The notes under the pieces: model-generated
What the model was told of the DNA's origin: nothing
Database searches by the model: none
The model's input: only the letters and a program-made list of their open reading frames with translations
Shown: positions 33,992-43,059 of the stretch, piece by piece
How positions within the stretch are numbered: the stretch's first letter is position 1
Layout: the number at the start of each line of letters is the position of its first letter
Assembly: GCA_036377595.1 (NCBI GenBank)
Contig: DASUYB010000017.1
Location: 1-64,000, forward strand
Direction: 5' to 3'
DNA from: Longimicrobium sp.
GTDB lineage: Bacteria; Gemmatimonadota; Gemmatimonadetes; Longimicrobiales; Longimicrobiaceae
Length of the DNA stretch: 64,000 nt
Made by a program: the position numbers and the translations under genes

Positions 33992-36070
33992 CTACAGGAA
34001 GTCCCAGAAGCTTGGGTTCGCCTCGATGATCAGCTCCCAGCGGCCGCCGCTGCTCAGCCCGCGCATGACGTCTACGCGGAGGATGTCGTAGAAGATGCCC
34101 ACCCCCGCGCCGGCGCTGAAGATCGGATGGTCGAGCGTGGTCGCGCCGAGGCACGCGGGGCACGCGCCGCCCCAGTTGAAGAGCGCGTCGCGGCCCGGAC
34201 CGCCGACGTCGGCCCACCCGGCCGCGCCCAGCAGCCGCCCGCGGATCCACGGCGACCACAGGTCCGCCGCGGCGGTCGTGCGCAGCGTGGCGAAGCGGTC
34301 GCCGCCGTACGCGCGGAAGGCGTAGCCCGGCACCGTCCCCCGCCCGCCGATCAGGTACAGCGCCTGCCGCGGCAGCGTCCCCGCCGCGGCGCCGGCGCTG
34401 AGGTCGGCGTCCAGCCGCGCGGCGCCCGGGCGCCAGCGGCGGGAGAGGGAGAGATCCAGCCGCGGGCGGACGAAGTCGAACCCGTCGCCGCTGGCCAGGT
34501 GGCCGCCGTCCGCGCCGAGCGTCAATCCCCATCCCAGCGCCTTCCCCGACGGCGAGCGGCGGGAGACGGAGAGCGCGCCGCCGTACATCACCCCCTCGTC
34601 GATGGGCGAGACGGAGCGGAAGTCGCCCGCCGCGCTCACGTCCGTCTCCAGCGATGCGCTCTCGTGATCCTCCACTCGCGCGGTCAGCGTCCCTGTCCAC
34701 CCGGGGAACACGCGGCGCTGGAGGGAGAGCGAGCCGCCGCTGGCGTAGTACAGGTCGGTGAAATCCCGCCCCGCCAGCGCGGACGAGAGGGAGTTCATCG
34801 CCCCGGAGATCACCGGGCCCACGCCCACGTCGCGCGGGCGGTTGAGGTACGCGGCGCCGTCCAGCCGGAAGCGCGGCTTGGTCAGCGTCACCTCCGCCGC
34901 GCCGAGCGGGTGCATCGGCCCGAACGCCCAGCCGCCGTACAGGTTCGTGGCCACCTGCTCGCGGGGGCTGGAGCGCACGCCGAAGCCCACGGCCACCCCC
35001 TCGGCGCGGTTGTAGCGGCCGATCGTCGACGCCGCGGGGATGTCGAGCCGCGTGGTGGGCAGCCCGGAGAGCGCGTGCTCGCGGATCAGCTCGGCGGCCT
35101 CGCGGCGCACCTCGGCCAGTTCGCGCTCGGGGCCGATCCCCTGCTCGCGCAGCTCGGCGTCCAGCGGCTGCTCGAACGCGAAGTTCTGCCGCTGCACGGA
35201 GGGGACGGAGACCACGCGCGGGCCGGCGAACCGCCAGTCCGGCAGCCCCTGGTTGAAGCGGTAGCCGGAGATGCTCATCGTTCCCCGGATCACCCCGCCG
35301 GCGGGGAAGCCGAGCTCGGGAAGCTGCCGCCGGATCTCCACCTGCTGCCGGTTGGGAAGCCAGAAGCGTCCCTTCCACAGCCCGTTCTCGAGGGAGATGT
35401 TGATGTAGTCCAGCTGCCGGTCGACGTAGCTGGAGCGGGTGAAGGTGAACTCCATCCGCACGATGTCGCCCTGGCGCTGGTCCACGTAGACGGCGCCGAC
35501 CAGCGCGTGCTGCGACGAGTCCTTCGGCCGCACGTCGACGCGGTACACGCGCACCGGCTCGCCCGCGCCGGGAAGGCGGATCGAGAGAGAGTCCGACAGT
35601 CGGTAGTCGTAGAACCCCGCGGCGCCGGGTGCGGCGGGGTGCAGCACGTCGGCCACCTCGTCGCCGTCGCCGATGCGGATGCGGTCGCCGAAGTTGTCCT
35701 GGACGACGGCCAGGTGGTCGAGGTGGTAGTGGATGTTGGTGGGAAGCGACTTGCGGTCGCGCAGCCCCACGATCACCTGCTTGGTCTGGTTGGGCGCTTT
35801 CCAGAACACCTGCAGCGCCACCTGGTCGGTCTTCACCAGCGTGCGCTCGTCGATGTCGCGGCGGTCCAGGTAGAAGTAGATGTAGCCGCGCGCGTCGGCC
35901 TGGTAGTCCACCATCCCCGTGTCGGTGAGCGCCTGGCTGCGGCGCGTCTGCGCGCGGTCCACCAGCTCCAGCGCGCGGGGGGCGTTCCAGGCCGCGTCCG
36001 GCTCCTGCGCGGCGGCGGGCGCTATGGATCCAGCCGCCAGCGCGGCGGCGAAAAGCAGGCGCAATCTCAT
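33992..36070 (-). CDS. Outer-membrane beta-barrel protein (surface antigen/D15-like)
   Basis: The 692-residue protein starts at ATG 36070 with signal peptide MRLRLLFAAALAAGSIAPAA cut near AAAQ. The first 330 residues are a periplasmic domain (YQADARGYIYFYLDRRDIDE, then VIVGLRDRKSLPTNIHYHLD). From about residue 370, alternating amphipathic strands typical of a barrel are seen (RFRLDGAAYLNRPRDVGVGP; LQRRVFPGWTGTLTARVEDH; YLIGGRGTVPGYAFRAYGGD). It ends in an aromatic residue pair near the C-terminus (ANPSFWDFL), as expected for BAM substrates. The GGRGTVPGYAFRAYGG segment resembles the Omp85/D15 superfamily. Cargo is unknown. Confidence 0.8.
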   Translation of the reverse strand: MRLRLLFAAALAAGSIAPAAAQEPDAAWNAPRALELVDRAQTRRSQALTDTGMVDYQADARGYIYFYLDRRDIDERTLVKTDQVALQVFWKAPNQTKQVIVGLRDRKSLPTNIHYHLDHLAVVQDNFGDRIRIGDGDEVADVLHPAAPGAAGFYDYRLSDSLSIRLPGAGEPVRVYRVDVRPKDSSQHALVGAVYVDQRQGDIVRMEFTFTRSSYVDRQLDYINISLENGLWKGRFWLPNRQQVEIRRQLPELGFPAGGVIRGTMSISGYRFNQGLPDWRFAGPRVVSVPSVQRQNFAFEQPLDAELREQGIGPERELAEVRREAAELIREHALSGLPTTRLDIPAASTIGRYNRAEGVAVGFGVRSSPREQVATNLYGGWAFGPMHPLGAAEVTLTKPRFRLDGAAYLNRPRDVGVGPVISGAMNSLSSALAGRDFTDLYYASGGSLSLQRRVFPGWTGTLTARVEDHESASLETDVSAAGDFRSVSPIDEGVMYGGALSVSRRSPSGKALGWGLTLGADGGHLASGDGFDFVRPRLDLSLSRRWRPGAARLDADLSAGAAAGTLPRQALYLIGGRGTVPGYAFRAYGGDRFATLRTTAAADLWSPWIRGRLLGAAGWADVGGPGRDALFNWGGACPACLGATTLDHPIFSAGAGVGIFYDILRVDVMRGLSSGGRWELIIEANPSFWDFL

Positions 36071-36164
36071 CGAGGCAAGATATCCGTTCCGGTTCCCCGA
36101 ACGGAACCGGGTCCGCGGCGCGCGGACCCGGCTCGTGCATCCCATCTCCATCTACCCGGCGCCC

Positions 36165-36740
36165 TCACGGCCGGTGCCACCGTCCGTCGGGCCCGCGGGT
36201 CCACACGAAGTTGTACCCCGCCGTGTCCGCCAAGGGCCCGCGCGACGGCTCCTGCACCGCGCTGGCCACCAGCCCGTTCAGCCGGGCGCGCTCGGCCGTC
36301 GCCCGGAAGCGCTCGAACACCTCCGTGGCCTCGGCCTTCAGCGGCACCGTGTCGGTCATGGAGATGGTGGTGCCGTAGCGCACGATCAGCGCCGGCGGCC
36401 CCTGGGTGAACCGGATGGGCGCCACCGCCTGCACGTTCACCCGCCGCCCCGACGGCAGCACGATGGGCCCCGGCGCGTTGGCCGTCCGCGGCGTGGCCGC
36501 CGTCTTCGCGCCCGTGTCCGTCGCCGCCACCGGCGCGGGCGGGGCGGCGGGCGCGGACGCCGGCGTCTGCGCGGCCGCCATCGAGTCGCCCGGCTGGGCG
36601 GGGGATGCCGGCGCCGCGGCGGGCGCGGGCGCGGCGGGCGGCGCGTCGGCCGTCTTCGCGTCGCCGGCGGGCTCCGCGCGGTCGCCGCCGCAGGCCGCGG
36701 TCAGGGCGATGAACGGGACTGCGATGCGGGTCAGGCGCAT
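36165..36740 (-). CDS. Ala/Pro-rich lipoprotein of unknown function
   Basis: A 191-residue protein starting at ATG 36740 behind GGAGGGACC. The lipoprotein signal MRLTRIAVPFIALTAAC gives Cys17. An Ala/Pro linker to about residue 90 tethers a 100-residue C-terminal domain (VNVQAVAPIRFTQGPPALIV; VFERFRATAERARLNGLVAS; GYNFVWTRGPDGRWHRP) that I do not recognise. It is the last of three genes; its start overlaps the preceding stop by about 10 bases, so translation is coupled. Confidence 0.75.
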   Translation of the reverse strand: MRLTRIAVPFIALTAACGGDRAEPAGDAKTADAPPAAPAPAAAPASPAQPGDSMAAAQTPASAPAAPPAPVAATDTGAKTAATPRTANAPGPIVLPSGRRVNVQAVAPIRFTQGPPALIVRYGTTISMTDTVPLKAEATEVFERFRATAERARLNGLVASAVQEPSRGPLADTAGYNFVWTRGPDGRWHRP

Positions 36741-37294
36741 GGTCCCTCCGAGAAGGTGGCGGTGACGTGCCCCTGGATGCGGTCCTGCAGCCCCTCCTCG
36801 CTGATTCCCGCCGCGCGGGCGTAGTCCGAGCGGCGGACGAAGTAGGAGCTCACCTCGTCCCCGGCGGTCAGCCGGCGGGCGGGCGCGTCGAACACCAGGT
36901 CCAGGTGCGCGGGCGGCAGCAGCGCCTCCTGCTGTATGATGGTGGGCGACTGCGAGGTGAGGAAGAGGAAGACGGAGTGCTCGCCGAATTCCACGTCGCC
37001 GCGCACCTGGCGGAGCGTGCCGGAGGTGCGGGCGGCGTACACCATCTCGAACTGCGGCGCGGCGCCGCTGAGGGTCAGGCTGGCGCCGACGCGACCCGGC
37101 CCGGAGGTGGTGTCGATCACGCTCGTCAGCAGGTCCGCCGCGGGGATGGCCGTCTGCACCGGGGTGAAGCGCAGCGTGCAGAAGCGGTACACGCCCTGGA
37201 CCTCCGCCGGGGTGAGGCGATTCTCGTCGCCGACCCCGGTGGAGGCGCACGCCGCCAGCGCCAGCGCGGCCGCGGCGGCGGACGCGGGTCTCAC
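36731..37294 (-). CDS. Lipoprotein, tandem paralogue of the next gene
   Basis: This 187-residue protein is read from GTG 37294 (MRPASAAAAALALAAC), with lipid attachment at Cys16. The start overlaps the upstream gene's stop (GTGA). It shares the pattern LTPAEVQGVYRFCTLRFTPVQ, IPAADLLTSVIDTT, and SDYARAAGISEEGLQDRIQG with the 37291-37857 protein. The rest is beta-rich (LTLSGAAPQFEMVYAARTSG; FLFLTSQSPT). Family unknown to me. The conserved C-terminal helix-like ARAAGISEEGLQ suggests a shared binding site. Confidence 0.75.
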   Translation of the reverse strand: MRPASAAAAALALAACASTGVGDENRLTPAEVQGVYRFCTLRFTPVQTAIPAADLLTSVIDTTSGPGRVGASLTLSGAAPQFEMVYAARTSGTLRQVRGDVEFGEHSVFLFLTSQSPTIIQQEALLPPAHLDLVFDAPARRLTAGDEVSSYFVRRSDYARAAGISEEGLQDRIQGHVTATFSEGPCA

Positions 37295-37857
37295 GGGCAG
37301 GCGCCCACCGCGAAGGTGCCGGTCAGCGAGCCGTTGATCCGCTCCTGCAGCCCCTCCTCGCTGATCCCCGCGGCGCGCGCGTAGTCGGCGCGGCGCACGC
37401 TGTAGGTCACCTCGCCCGTCGCCGCCAGCCGCCGCGGCGCGTCGGTGAAGCGCAGCATCAGCTGGCTCGGCAGCAGCAGCTCGCGGCGCACCTCGCTGCT
37501 CCCCTCCTCGGGAACGTCGGCGAACACGAGGGTGCCGCCGAAGCCGGTGGTGCCGCGCAGCTCCTGCAGGAAGTTGTCGCTCTTGCGCGTGTACAGCAGT
37601 TGGTACTCGTTCGACTGCCCGCTCAGCGTGAGCGACGGCGGCAGCTTGGGCGCGGGCGGGCTGGTGTTGACCACGGTGGCCAGCAGGTCCGCCGCGGGGA
37701 GCGCCGCCTGGCTCGGCTGGAAGCGGAGCGAGCAGACGTTGTACACGCCCTGCGTCTCCTGCGGGGTGAGCGGCGACGTATTCGTCCCGCCGTCGCCGCA
37801 CGCCGCGAGCAGGGCGGACAGCGGCAGGGCCAGGGCGAGCACGGACTGCCGGCGCAT
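37291..37857 (-). CDS. Lipoprotein, first of the tandem paralogue pair
   Basis: This 188-residue protein (ATG 37857; GGAGGAC at 37864-37870 fits this start, 8 bases upstream; an ATG at 37863 is only 1-2 bases beyond it) has a lipoprotein signal MRRQSVLALALPLSALLAAC with Cys20. Shared motifs with its neighbour are LTPQETQGVYNVCSLRFQPS, LPAADLLATVVNTSPP, and YARAAGISEEGLQERINGSL. Identity by eye is perhaps a third to a half in these blocks, and lower elsewhere. Probably surface or periplasm-facing; function unknown. It begins a three-gene translationally coupled operon. Confidence 0.75.
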   Translation of the reverse strand: MRRQSVLALALPLSALLAACGDGGTNTSPLTPQETQGVYNVCSLRFQPSQAALPAADLLATVVNTSPPAPKLPPSLTLSGQSNEYQLLYTRKSDNFLQELRGTTGFGGTLVFADVPEEGSSEVRRELLLPSQLMLRFTDAPRRLAATGEVTYSVRRADYARAAGISEEGLQERINGSLTGTFAVGACP

Positions 37858-38016
37858 GGTCATGTCCTCCGGTGGGGAAAATTACCGATGAGCGGGCCGG
37901 GGAGAATTACCCGTCCCCCGGCCGTTCGTTTCAAGCCGCGGACCGCCGCGACCTTTTGCCGTTCTCCCCCGATCTCCCGTGATTCAGGGAGATGGGGATC
38001 GGGAGATGAAGCGCCG

Positions 38017-38745
38017 TCAGCGCTGCGCCATCAGCACGTAGATGTCGTATAGCGCGTGCGTCCACACGGCGATGCCGAAGCCGCGGGTGATGAACAGCGC
38101 GTTCAGCGCCAGCCCGCTGATGAAGCGGAACATGAACGACCCCAGCTCCAGCGGATAGGCGTACGGGCCGATGTAGTGGAAGGCGGAGAAGAGGAGCGCC
38201 GCCAGCACCGCCGCGTACACCCGCCCCGCCGTCCGCCCGACCTTCGACTGCTTGAAGACGGCGAGAAGGCCTCCGACGAGGATGACGCGGAAGAGCAGCT
38301 CCTCGTAGAACCCGGCGCCGAGCGAGAGGACCACGCCGTCGCGGAAGGGGACGCGGTCGAGCGCGCCGCCCTGGTCCGCGGCCAGGCGCCATCCCCCCAG
38401 CACCCAGGTGGTCAGCGTGCCCACGATGGTGCCGAACACCAGCGCGTACAGCACGCTCTCCATCATCATCCCCCCGAACACCGCGCCGCGGAGCGGAACC
38501 GCCTCCTTCCGCCGCTCCCGCGCGATCAGCACCGCCGCGCCCAGCGCCAGGATGGCGGTGAACACCACGGTGCTGTGGATTCCCCCGGCCGCCAGCACGG
38601 TGCGGAGCAGGACGTCGGCGCCGTTGCGCAGCCCCTGCGTGGAGCCGTTGATCAGCCACGCGCCGGCCTCGTACGCCAGCAGCACGGGGAGGGCGAAGAG
38701 CAGCGAGTAGCTGTGCTTGCGGGTCAGCTCGAAGTAGCGGGGCAT
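38017..38745 (-). CDS. CPBP family intramembrane metalloprotease
   Basis: The 242-residue protein (ATG 38745, MPRYFELTRKHSYSLLFALP) has about eight hydrophobic segments. The CPBP motifs are present: FYEELLFRVILVGGL (EExxxR), FSAFHYIGPYAYPLELGSFM (FxxxH-type His), and a C-terminal TRGFGIAVWTHALYDIYVL with the second His (HALYD). These are the Abi/Rce1-like proteases, which act in the membrane on unknown substrates. Several functions are known in the family, including bacteriocin self-immunity, so a link to peptide systems cannot be ruled out, but no such gene is adjacent. Confidence 0.9.
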   Translation of the reverse strand: MPRYFELTRKHSYSLLFALPVLLAYEAGAWLINGSTQGLRNGADVLLRTVLAAGGIHSTVVFTAILALGAAVLIARERRKEAVPLRGAVFGGMMMESVLYALVFGTIVGTLTTWVLGGWRLAADQGGALDRVPFRDGVVLSLGAGFYEELLFRVILVGGLLAVFKQSKVGRTAGRVYAAVLAALLFSAFHYIGPYAYPLELGSFMFRFISGLALNALFITRGFGIAVWTHALYDIYVLMAQR

Positions 38746-38897
38746 GGCGTCGGGTCGAGAGGCGGCAAGGGCTTGCGCCGCCATGAGTTGCGATGTACTG
38801 GCCTGGCGATTGCGAAATCCGGCGGATGGCCGGCTTCCTCCGCACGATGGAACGCCGGATGGGGGGCGAAAGTTTCGCCAGGCACGCGGGGACAAGA

Positions 38898-39317
38898 TTG
38901 CACCGGAACCGACCGAACCGCATCACCCGCCGAGGGATCCAGGCGATGGCCGTGCTGGCGATGGCGGGCTCCGCCGCGGGGTGCAGCCTCTTCTCGCGGA
39001 AGAAGCCCGCCGACACGCCCGCGATGATCGCCGCGCGCCAGGCCGAGGACGCCCGCATCGCGCACGAGGTGGAGGCGCGGCTGGCGGCCGAGCCCTCCAT
39101 CGGCGGGGGGAAGGTGCGCGCCCAGGTGGAGCGCGGCGAGGTGACGCTGTTCGGCGGCGTCACCGGCTTCGGCGCGCTGCGCTGCGCGGAGCGGAACGCC
39201 GGCCTGGTGCGCGGCGTGCGGCTGGTGATCGACCAACTCGTGCTGGACCCCGGCCCGCGCGACGTGCGGTGCCTGGCCCCGCGCGTGTTCCCCGGCACCC
39301 GCACCGCGAGCCAGTGA
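38898..39317 (+). CDS. BON-domain-like lipoprotein
   Basis: The protein of about 139 residues is read from TTG 38898, which gives a basic n-region and a proper lipoprotein signal (MHRNRPNRITRRGIQAMAVL, then AMAGSAAGC with Cys29). ATG 38946 would leave no positive residues before the hydrophobic core. The mature part contains IAHEVEARLAAEPSIGGGKV followed by RAQVERGEVTLFGGVTGFGA and RLVIDQLVLDPGPRDV, the alpha-beta-beta pattern of a BON domain as in OsmY. Such proteins bind phospholipid or act as periplasmic chaperones. The stop is 1 base before the next gene. Confidence 0.7.
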   Translation: MHRNRPNRITRRGIQAMAVLAMAGSAAGCSLFSRKKPADTPAMIAARQAEDARIAHEVEARLAAEPSIGGGKVRAQVERGEVTLFGGVTGFGALRCAERNAGLVRGVRLVIDQLVLDPGPRDVRCLAPRVFPGTRTASQ

Positions 39318-39318
39318 G

Positions 39319-39519
39319 ATGGCCACCAAGCTGGAGAAGGAGCTGAAGCGCGAGCTGGAGGTCGACGGCTCGTCGTACATGCTCACCATCACCCCCGAGG
39401 GCCTGCGCCTGGTCCCCAAGGGCAAGCGCAAGGGCGTCGAGCTCGCCTGGAGCGCCATCGTCAGCGGCGACGCCGCCCTCGCCACCGCGCTGCAAGCCTC
39501 CGTCGAGCGGCTGGGGTAG
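39319..39519 (+). CDS. Small conserved protein, 66 residues
   Basis: The frame MATKLEKELKRELEVDGSSY begins 1 base after the BON protein stop. It continues MLTITPEGLRLVPKGKRKGV and ELAWSAIVSGDAALATAL, a compact helix-strand-strand-helix pattern. No signal peptide. It is a small cytoplasmic conserved protein of unknown function; the close spacing suggests co-translation with the BON lipoprotein. Confidence 0.7.
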   Translation: MATKLEKELKRELEVDGSSYMLTITPEGLRLVPKGKRKGVELAWSAIVSGDAALATALQASVERLG

Positions 39520-39540
39520 CAATCGCGGAACCCACTCACC

Positions 39541-39590
39541 GGCGGCTGAAGCCGCTGCAACAACTACGGGAAGCTCGCAAACTGCGCGAG
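39541..39590. repeat. Dispersed element family H, copy 2
   Basis: GGCGGCTGAAGCCGCTGCAA then CAACTACGGGAAGCTCGC. The core GCTGAAGCCGCTGCAACAAC resembles the copies at 26450 and 45612. Confidence 0.6.
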
Positions 39591-39681
39591 GTTGGTCGCC
39601 ACGCGCCACGCATCCGGTGACCGGCCGCCGCGCCACGATTAGATTGGCTCGTCCCCGACGATTCCGCCCGAAGCCACGCCC

Positions 39682-40416
39682 TTGCCCCGAGCCCGCACCC
39701 GCCGTCCGCCCGTACGCCGCACCCGCCGCCGCGCCGCGCGCCCGAAGCTGCGGCTGCGCGCCGGCCCGCGCTTGTGGGTGGCGGTTGCGGCCGCGGTGCT
39801 CCTCCTCGCCCTCCCGGCGACGCGGCACGGGCTGAGGGATGCGGCGCGGGCGGTCGCGCGCGCGGTGGCCGATGCACGCGCGGCGGAGGCGCGCGAGCGC
39901 GTGGTGGGCGAGTACGCGCGCCGCTACGGCATCGCGCGGGAGATGGCGGACGCCATCGAGCGCGCCGCCCGCGCCGAGCGCGTGGACACGGATCTCGCCT
40001 TCCGCCTGGTGCGCGTGGAGAGCGCCTTCAACCCGCGCGCGGTCAGCCCCGTCGGCGCCATCGGGCTGACGCAGATGATGCTGCCGACCGCGCTGGAGCT
40101 GCAGCCCGGCATCACCCGCGAGCGGCTGTTCGACCGCGACACCAACCTGCGCCTGGGCTTCCGCTACTTCCGCTCGCTCCTGCGCTTCTACGGCGGCGAC
40201 GTGGAGACGGCGCTGCACGCGTACAACCGCGGCATCGGCACCGTCGCCCGCATCCGCGCGGAGGGCGGCGACCCGGCGAACGGCTACGCGGAGAAGGTGC
40301 GCGGCAGCGTCGGCGCCTCGCCCGTCGACCTCGTCCCGCGCGACACCACCGCGCCCAGGCCCATCCCGCCGCGTGTGGACGAGCTCGCCCCGACGCGTCT
40401 GCCATCGGGAACGTGA
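39682..40416 (+). CDS. Lytic transglycosylase (SLT domain)
   Basis: A 244-residue protein read from TTG 39682; the N-terminus is highly basic (MPRARTRRPPVRRTRRRAAR), followed by a hydrophobic segment (about 32-46) that acts as signal anchor. The SLT domain is clear: LAFRLVRVESAFNPRAVSPV with catalytic Glu113, then GAIGLTQMMLPTALELQPGI, LRLGFRYFRSLLRFYGGDVE and ALHAYNRGIGTVARI. It cleaves glycan strands of peptidoglycan in the periplasm. The start is uncertain, since no ATG fits. Confidence 0.88.
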   Translation: MPRARTRRPPVRRTRRRAARPKLRLRAGPRLWVAVAAAVLLLALPATRHGLRDAARAVARAVADARAAEARERVVGEYARRYGIAREMADAIERAARAERVDTDLAFRLVRVESAFNPRAVSPVGAIGLTQMMLPTALELQPGITRERLFDRDTNLRLGFRYFRSLLRFYGGDVETALHAYNRGIGTVARIRAEGGDPANGYAEKVRGSVGASPVDLVPRDTTAPRPIPPRVDELAPTRLPSGT

Positions 40417-40529
40417 GCGGCCGGGCCTCGTCCATCTGAGTCCGACGCTGAAAGGCCGCGCATGGGGCGCGGCATTTTTGTCTTCCATCACGATCCTGTC
40501 CAGGATCCCGCCGAGAGCGCGAGGGCCGT

Positions 40530-41585
40530 CTATTTCAGGTCCTTGATGGCCTTCGCCAGGTTCACGAATCCCTCGATCACGCGCAGCCGGAACATCCCGT
40601 TGACGGCCAGCAGGAACCACGCGAGCAGCACGAGCGGGATAATGGGTGTCGACATGCCCAGCTTTGACAACAGGTCCGTGTTGTTCAGCAGGTAGCCCAG
40701 CACGAACACGGGGAGAAGAAAGCCCAGCCCACGCGTGAGAAACGCCAGCAGCACGGCGGTCCGCGACCGCGGCTGTACGTGGCGCTTCCGGTGCTCCTGT
40801 GGCCAGACGAACTCGCCGTACGTGCCCAGCACGAGGATCGGCGCGAGCGACGCCAGGTCCTGCCGCAGCACCTCGGCCGTGGTGGCCACCGGCGCGATCA
40901 CCCAGCGCTCCCGCTCCCGCACGTATTCCAGCATCTGCGTGAAGTGCGCGTTGGCCCACGCCTGGGTGGTGCTTCCCGCGGGAAAGCGGTACGACAGCAG
41001 GAGCAGCGACCGCGCGAGGTAGGCCATGCGGATCAGCAGCATCCGTTTGACCAGCGGTGACGTGATCGGCTCGTCGCGGCGCAACTCGGCCAGGACGTAG
41101 AGGATCGAGATGGCCGACAGCGTCTCGGCGTAGTACCGGTCCGACAGCAGCGTGGCGATGCGGAAGGCGATCATCGCGTAGGCGTACGCCAGCAGCAGCA
41201 GGGCCGCGCCGATCACCGCCACCGTTTCCGTGCTGCCGCTCAACGTCTGGGTGACGTTCTGCGGCTGGGTGTCCTGCAGCAGGAAATGGTGGATAACGAG
41301 CAGCGCGACTCCCGTAAACAACAGTGCGGCGACGAAATAGAACAGGTACGCCGTGCGCCAGCGCGTGGTGAGCACGCGCTCGTGCCGCTTCAGGCTCTCC
41401 TCGATTCCCGCGCCGGTGATCCCCAGGATCCGCGCGAGCTCGGGCAACCCCACCCGTTCGCCGGGCTGGTCGGCGAACCGGAACGGCGGCATGAACGGCA
41501 TGTTCGCGAGCTGCCTGTGGTTCGTCATCCACGTCAGCTCCTCGAACCCTTCCACGCGCCGATCGGTTGGTTCCGGGGTGAACAT
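40530..41585 (-). CDS. Membrane protein of unknown function, 351 residues
   Basis: Begins MFTPEPTDRRVEGFEELTWM. At least five hydrophobic segments are visible (about 84-101, 125-145, 268-285, 300-318 and 327-340) plus a long central helical region with Arg/Glu (LAELRRDEPITSPLVKRMLL; HFTQMLEYVRERERWVIAPV). The codon use is like that of its neighbours but slightly less GC-extreme. No known domain. It is followed downstream on the minus strand by no clear terminator. Confidence 0.65.
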   Translation of the reverse strand: MFTPEPTDRRVEGFEELTWMTNHRQLANMPFMPPFRFADQPGERVGLPELARILGITGAGIEESLKRHERVLTTRWRTAYLFYFVAALLFTGVALLVIHHFLLQDTQPQNVTQTLSGSTETVAVIGAALLLLAYAYAMIAFRIATLLSDRYYAETLSAISILYVLAELRRDEPITSPLVKRMLLIRMAYLARSLLLLSYRFPAGSTTQAWANAHFTQMLEYVRERERWVIAPVATTAEVLRQDLASLAPILVLGTYGEFVWPQEHRKRHVQPRSRTAVLLAFLTRGLGFLLPVFVLGYLLNNTDLLSKLGMSTPIIPLVLLAWFLLAVNGMFRLRVIEGFVNLAKAIKDLK

Positions 41586-41704
41586 GGCGGCGAATGAGGG
41601 ATGCTGCCGAAGGGAGATCCGGGGCGGGACGGCCGTGAGGATGGAGAGCTCGGCCGCGCGCCCGACGGGATCGCATCAATAGGGCGGGGAATTCCCGCGG
41701 GCGT

Positions 41705-42640
41705 CTAGACCCGGCGGACCGTGAAGAAGAAGCTGAACTCGCCGTGATCCGCCCTGTCGGAAACGACGGGGACGACCACCTGCTTCGGGCGCCCGCCGTC
41801 GAGCTCGTCCAGGGGGAAGGTCTCGCTCCGGCCGCTCGCCATGTAGTTGCCGAACAGCGCCGAGCGGACCCCCTGCACCTGCACGGTCAGCGTGTTGTTG
41901 CGGGTGAGCGCCAAGGACACGATGGGCCATCCCGGACCGACGAAGCGCGTCGTGCGTCTGGCGGGTGTGTCCTGGTAGATGTCGCGTCCCAGCGACCTCT
42001 GCAGGTGGCGGTTGACGTAGACGTCGAACCGCCAGTCTGTCGTCCCTGCCGACCCGTCGTGGATGGCCACGATGCTGTCCAGCCGCAGCACGAGCGGGTC
42101 CGTGCCGCCCCGCGGCGTCGCGGCCGGTTCGTCCGCGGCGGGCGCGGGCGGGTCCGGCGCGCCCGGGAGCGAGCGCAGGTGCAGGTACGCGGCCGCCACG
42201 CCGAGCTCGCCGCTCCGGCGCGGGCGTCCTGGGCGGAGCGTTTGCGTGCCGTGCCCGGCCGATGGATGGATGCCGACGGTGTCGTCGAGGATCGGTGCTG
42301 GATCGCGCTCCGTCAGGTCCGGCGTCAGCGCCACGAAGCCGGTGAACAGCATGAAGACGACGAACCCCACCTTCCCGCGCCAGTCGGGGAGCGCGGCGGG
42401 CGACATGAACGCGCACAACAGGCTGACCCCCGCCAGCGGGATCTGCACCGTGGCCAGTGCCTCCGAGGAGATGCGCGCCCACGCGGTGGCCCCCACGCAC
42501 AGCGCGATGGCGACCAGGGCCAGCACCTGGATGGGGCTCAGCCCCGCGACCGCTCTGCGGTGGCGGCCGTTGCGTGCCGGAGAGATCGCGGTGGGATTTG
42601 GCGACTGAGGCGCGGGGAGCGCCGGATTCGAATCGCTCAT
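41705..42640 (-). CDS. Membrane-associated protein of unknown function
   Basis: A 311-residue protein starting at ATG 42640. Three hydrophobic segments occupy about residues 35-110 (IQVLALVAIALCVGATAW; LAGVSLLCAFMSPAALP; VGFVVFMLFTGFVALTP). The C-terminal half is soluble and mostly beta (DPLVLRLDSIVAIHDGSAGT; WRFDVYVNRHLQRSLGRDIY; NTLTVQVQGVRSALFGNYMA) and resembles a periplasmic immunoglobulin-like or lectin-like fold only in a general way. No family recognised. It lies 120 bases upstream of the membrane protein at 40530. Confidence 0.65.
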   Translation of the reverse strand: MSDSNPALPAPQSPNPTAISPARNGRHRRAVAGLSPIQVLALVAIALCVGATAWARISSEALATVQIPLAGVSLLCAFMSPAALPDWRGKVGFVVFMLFTGFVALTPDLTERDPAPILDDTVGIHPSAGHGTQTLRPGRPRRSGELGVAAAYLHLRSLPGAPDPPAPAADEPAATPRGGTDPLVLRLDSIVAIHDGSAGTTDWRFDVYVNRHLQRSLGRDIYQDTPARRTTRFVGPGWPIVSLALTRNNTLTVQVQGVRSALFGNYMASGRSETFPLDELDGGRPKQVVVPVVSDRADHGEFSFFFTVRRV

Positions 42641-42993
42641 GGTGATCCTGCCTGCGAATGAAATCCTGCCACATTGCCGGGAAGCGAGCCCGCCGACTTC
42701 CTGCCGAAATATGGCGCGAAGCACGGCTCAGGCAAGCATTTTCGCGTTGGTGGGCAACTGGCAGGATGGGGAGACGACGCCTCCGCGCGGTCGCGGGAGG
42801 CGTGACTGAGCAGGGCGGGTGCAAGCGCCGCGCCGCCTCCGGGAGCATGGAACCCCCAGCAGCGGCGCGGATTTCAGCCTGTCCGCGCGGAGATGCGGGC
42901 GGCGCTGGGGCGCGTGTGCCCCGCCCGTCTGCGGCGCGGATTCCCGCGCGCGGTCACGGTGTATCGCGGGAATGCGATGCGGTGTGACGACGA
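42641..42993. other. Intergenic stretch without a recognised gene
   Basis: I see no convincing coding frame, promoter or repeat between the 41705 gene's start and the hairpin at 42994; codon-position bias is weak in all frames. Confidence 0.5.
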
Positions 42994-43030
42994 ACCGCGG
43001 ACGCGCTTCGCAGCGCGTCCGCGGTTTTCA
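42994..43030 (-). terminator. Bidirectional hairpin terminator
   Basis: 13-base-pair perfect stem ACCGCGGACGCGC/GCGCGTCCGCGGT with TTCGCA loop. TTTTC follows on the plus strand; on the minus strand, the hairpin lies 30 bases after the precursor peptide gene. Confidence 0.7.
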
Positions 43031-43059
43031 GCTTGTGGCGACCAGCCTGCTCCGGCGCT

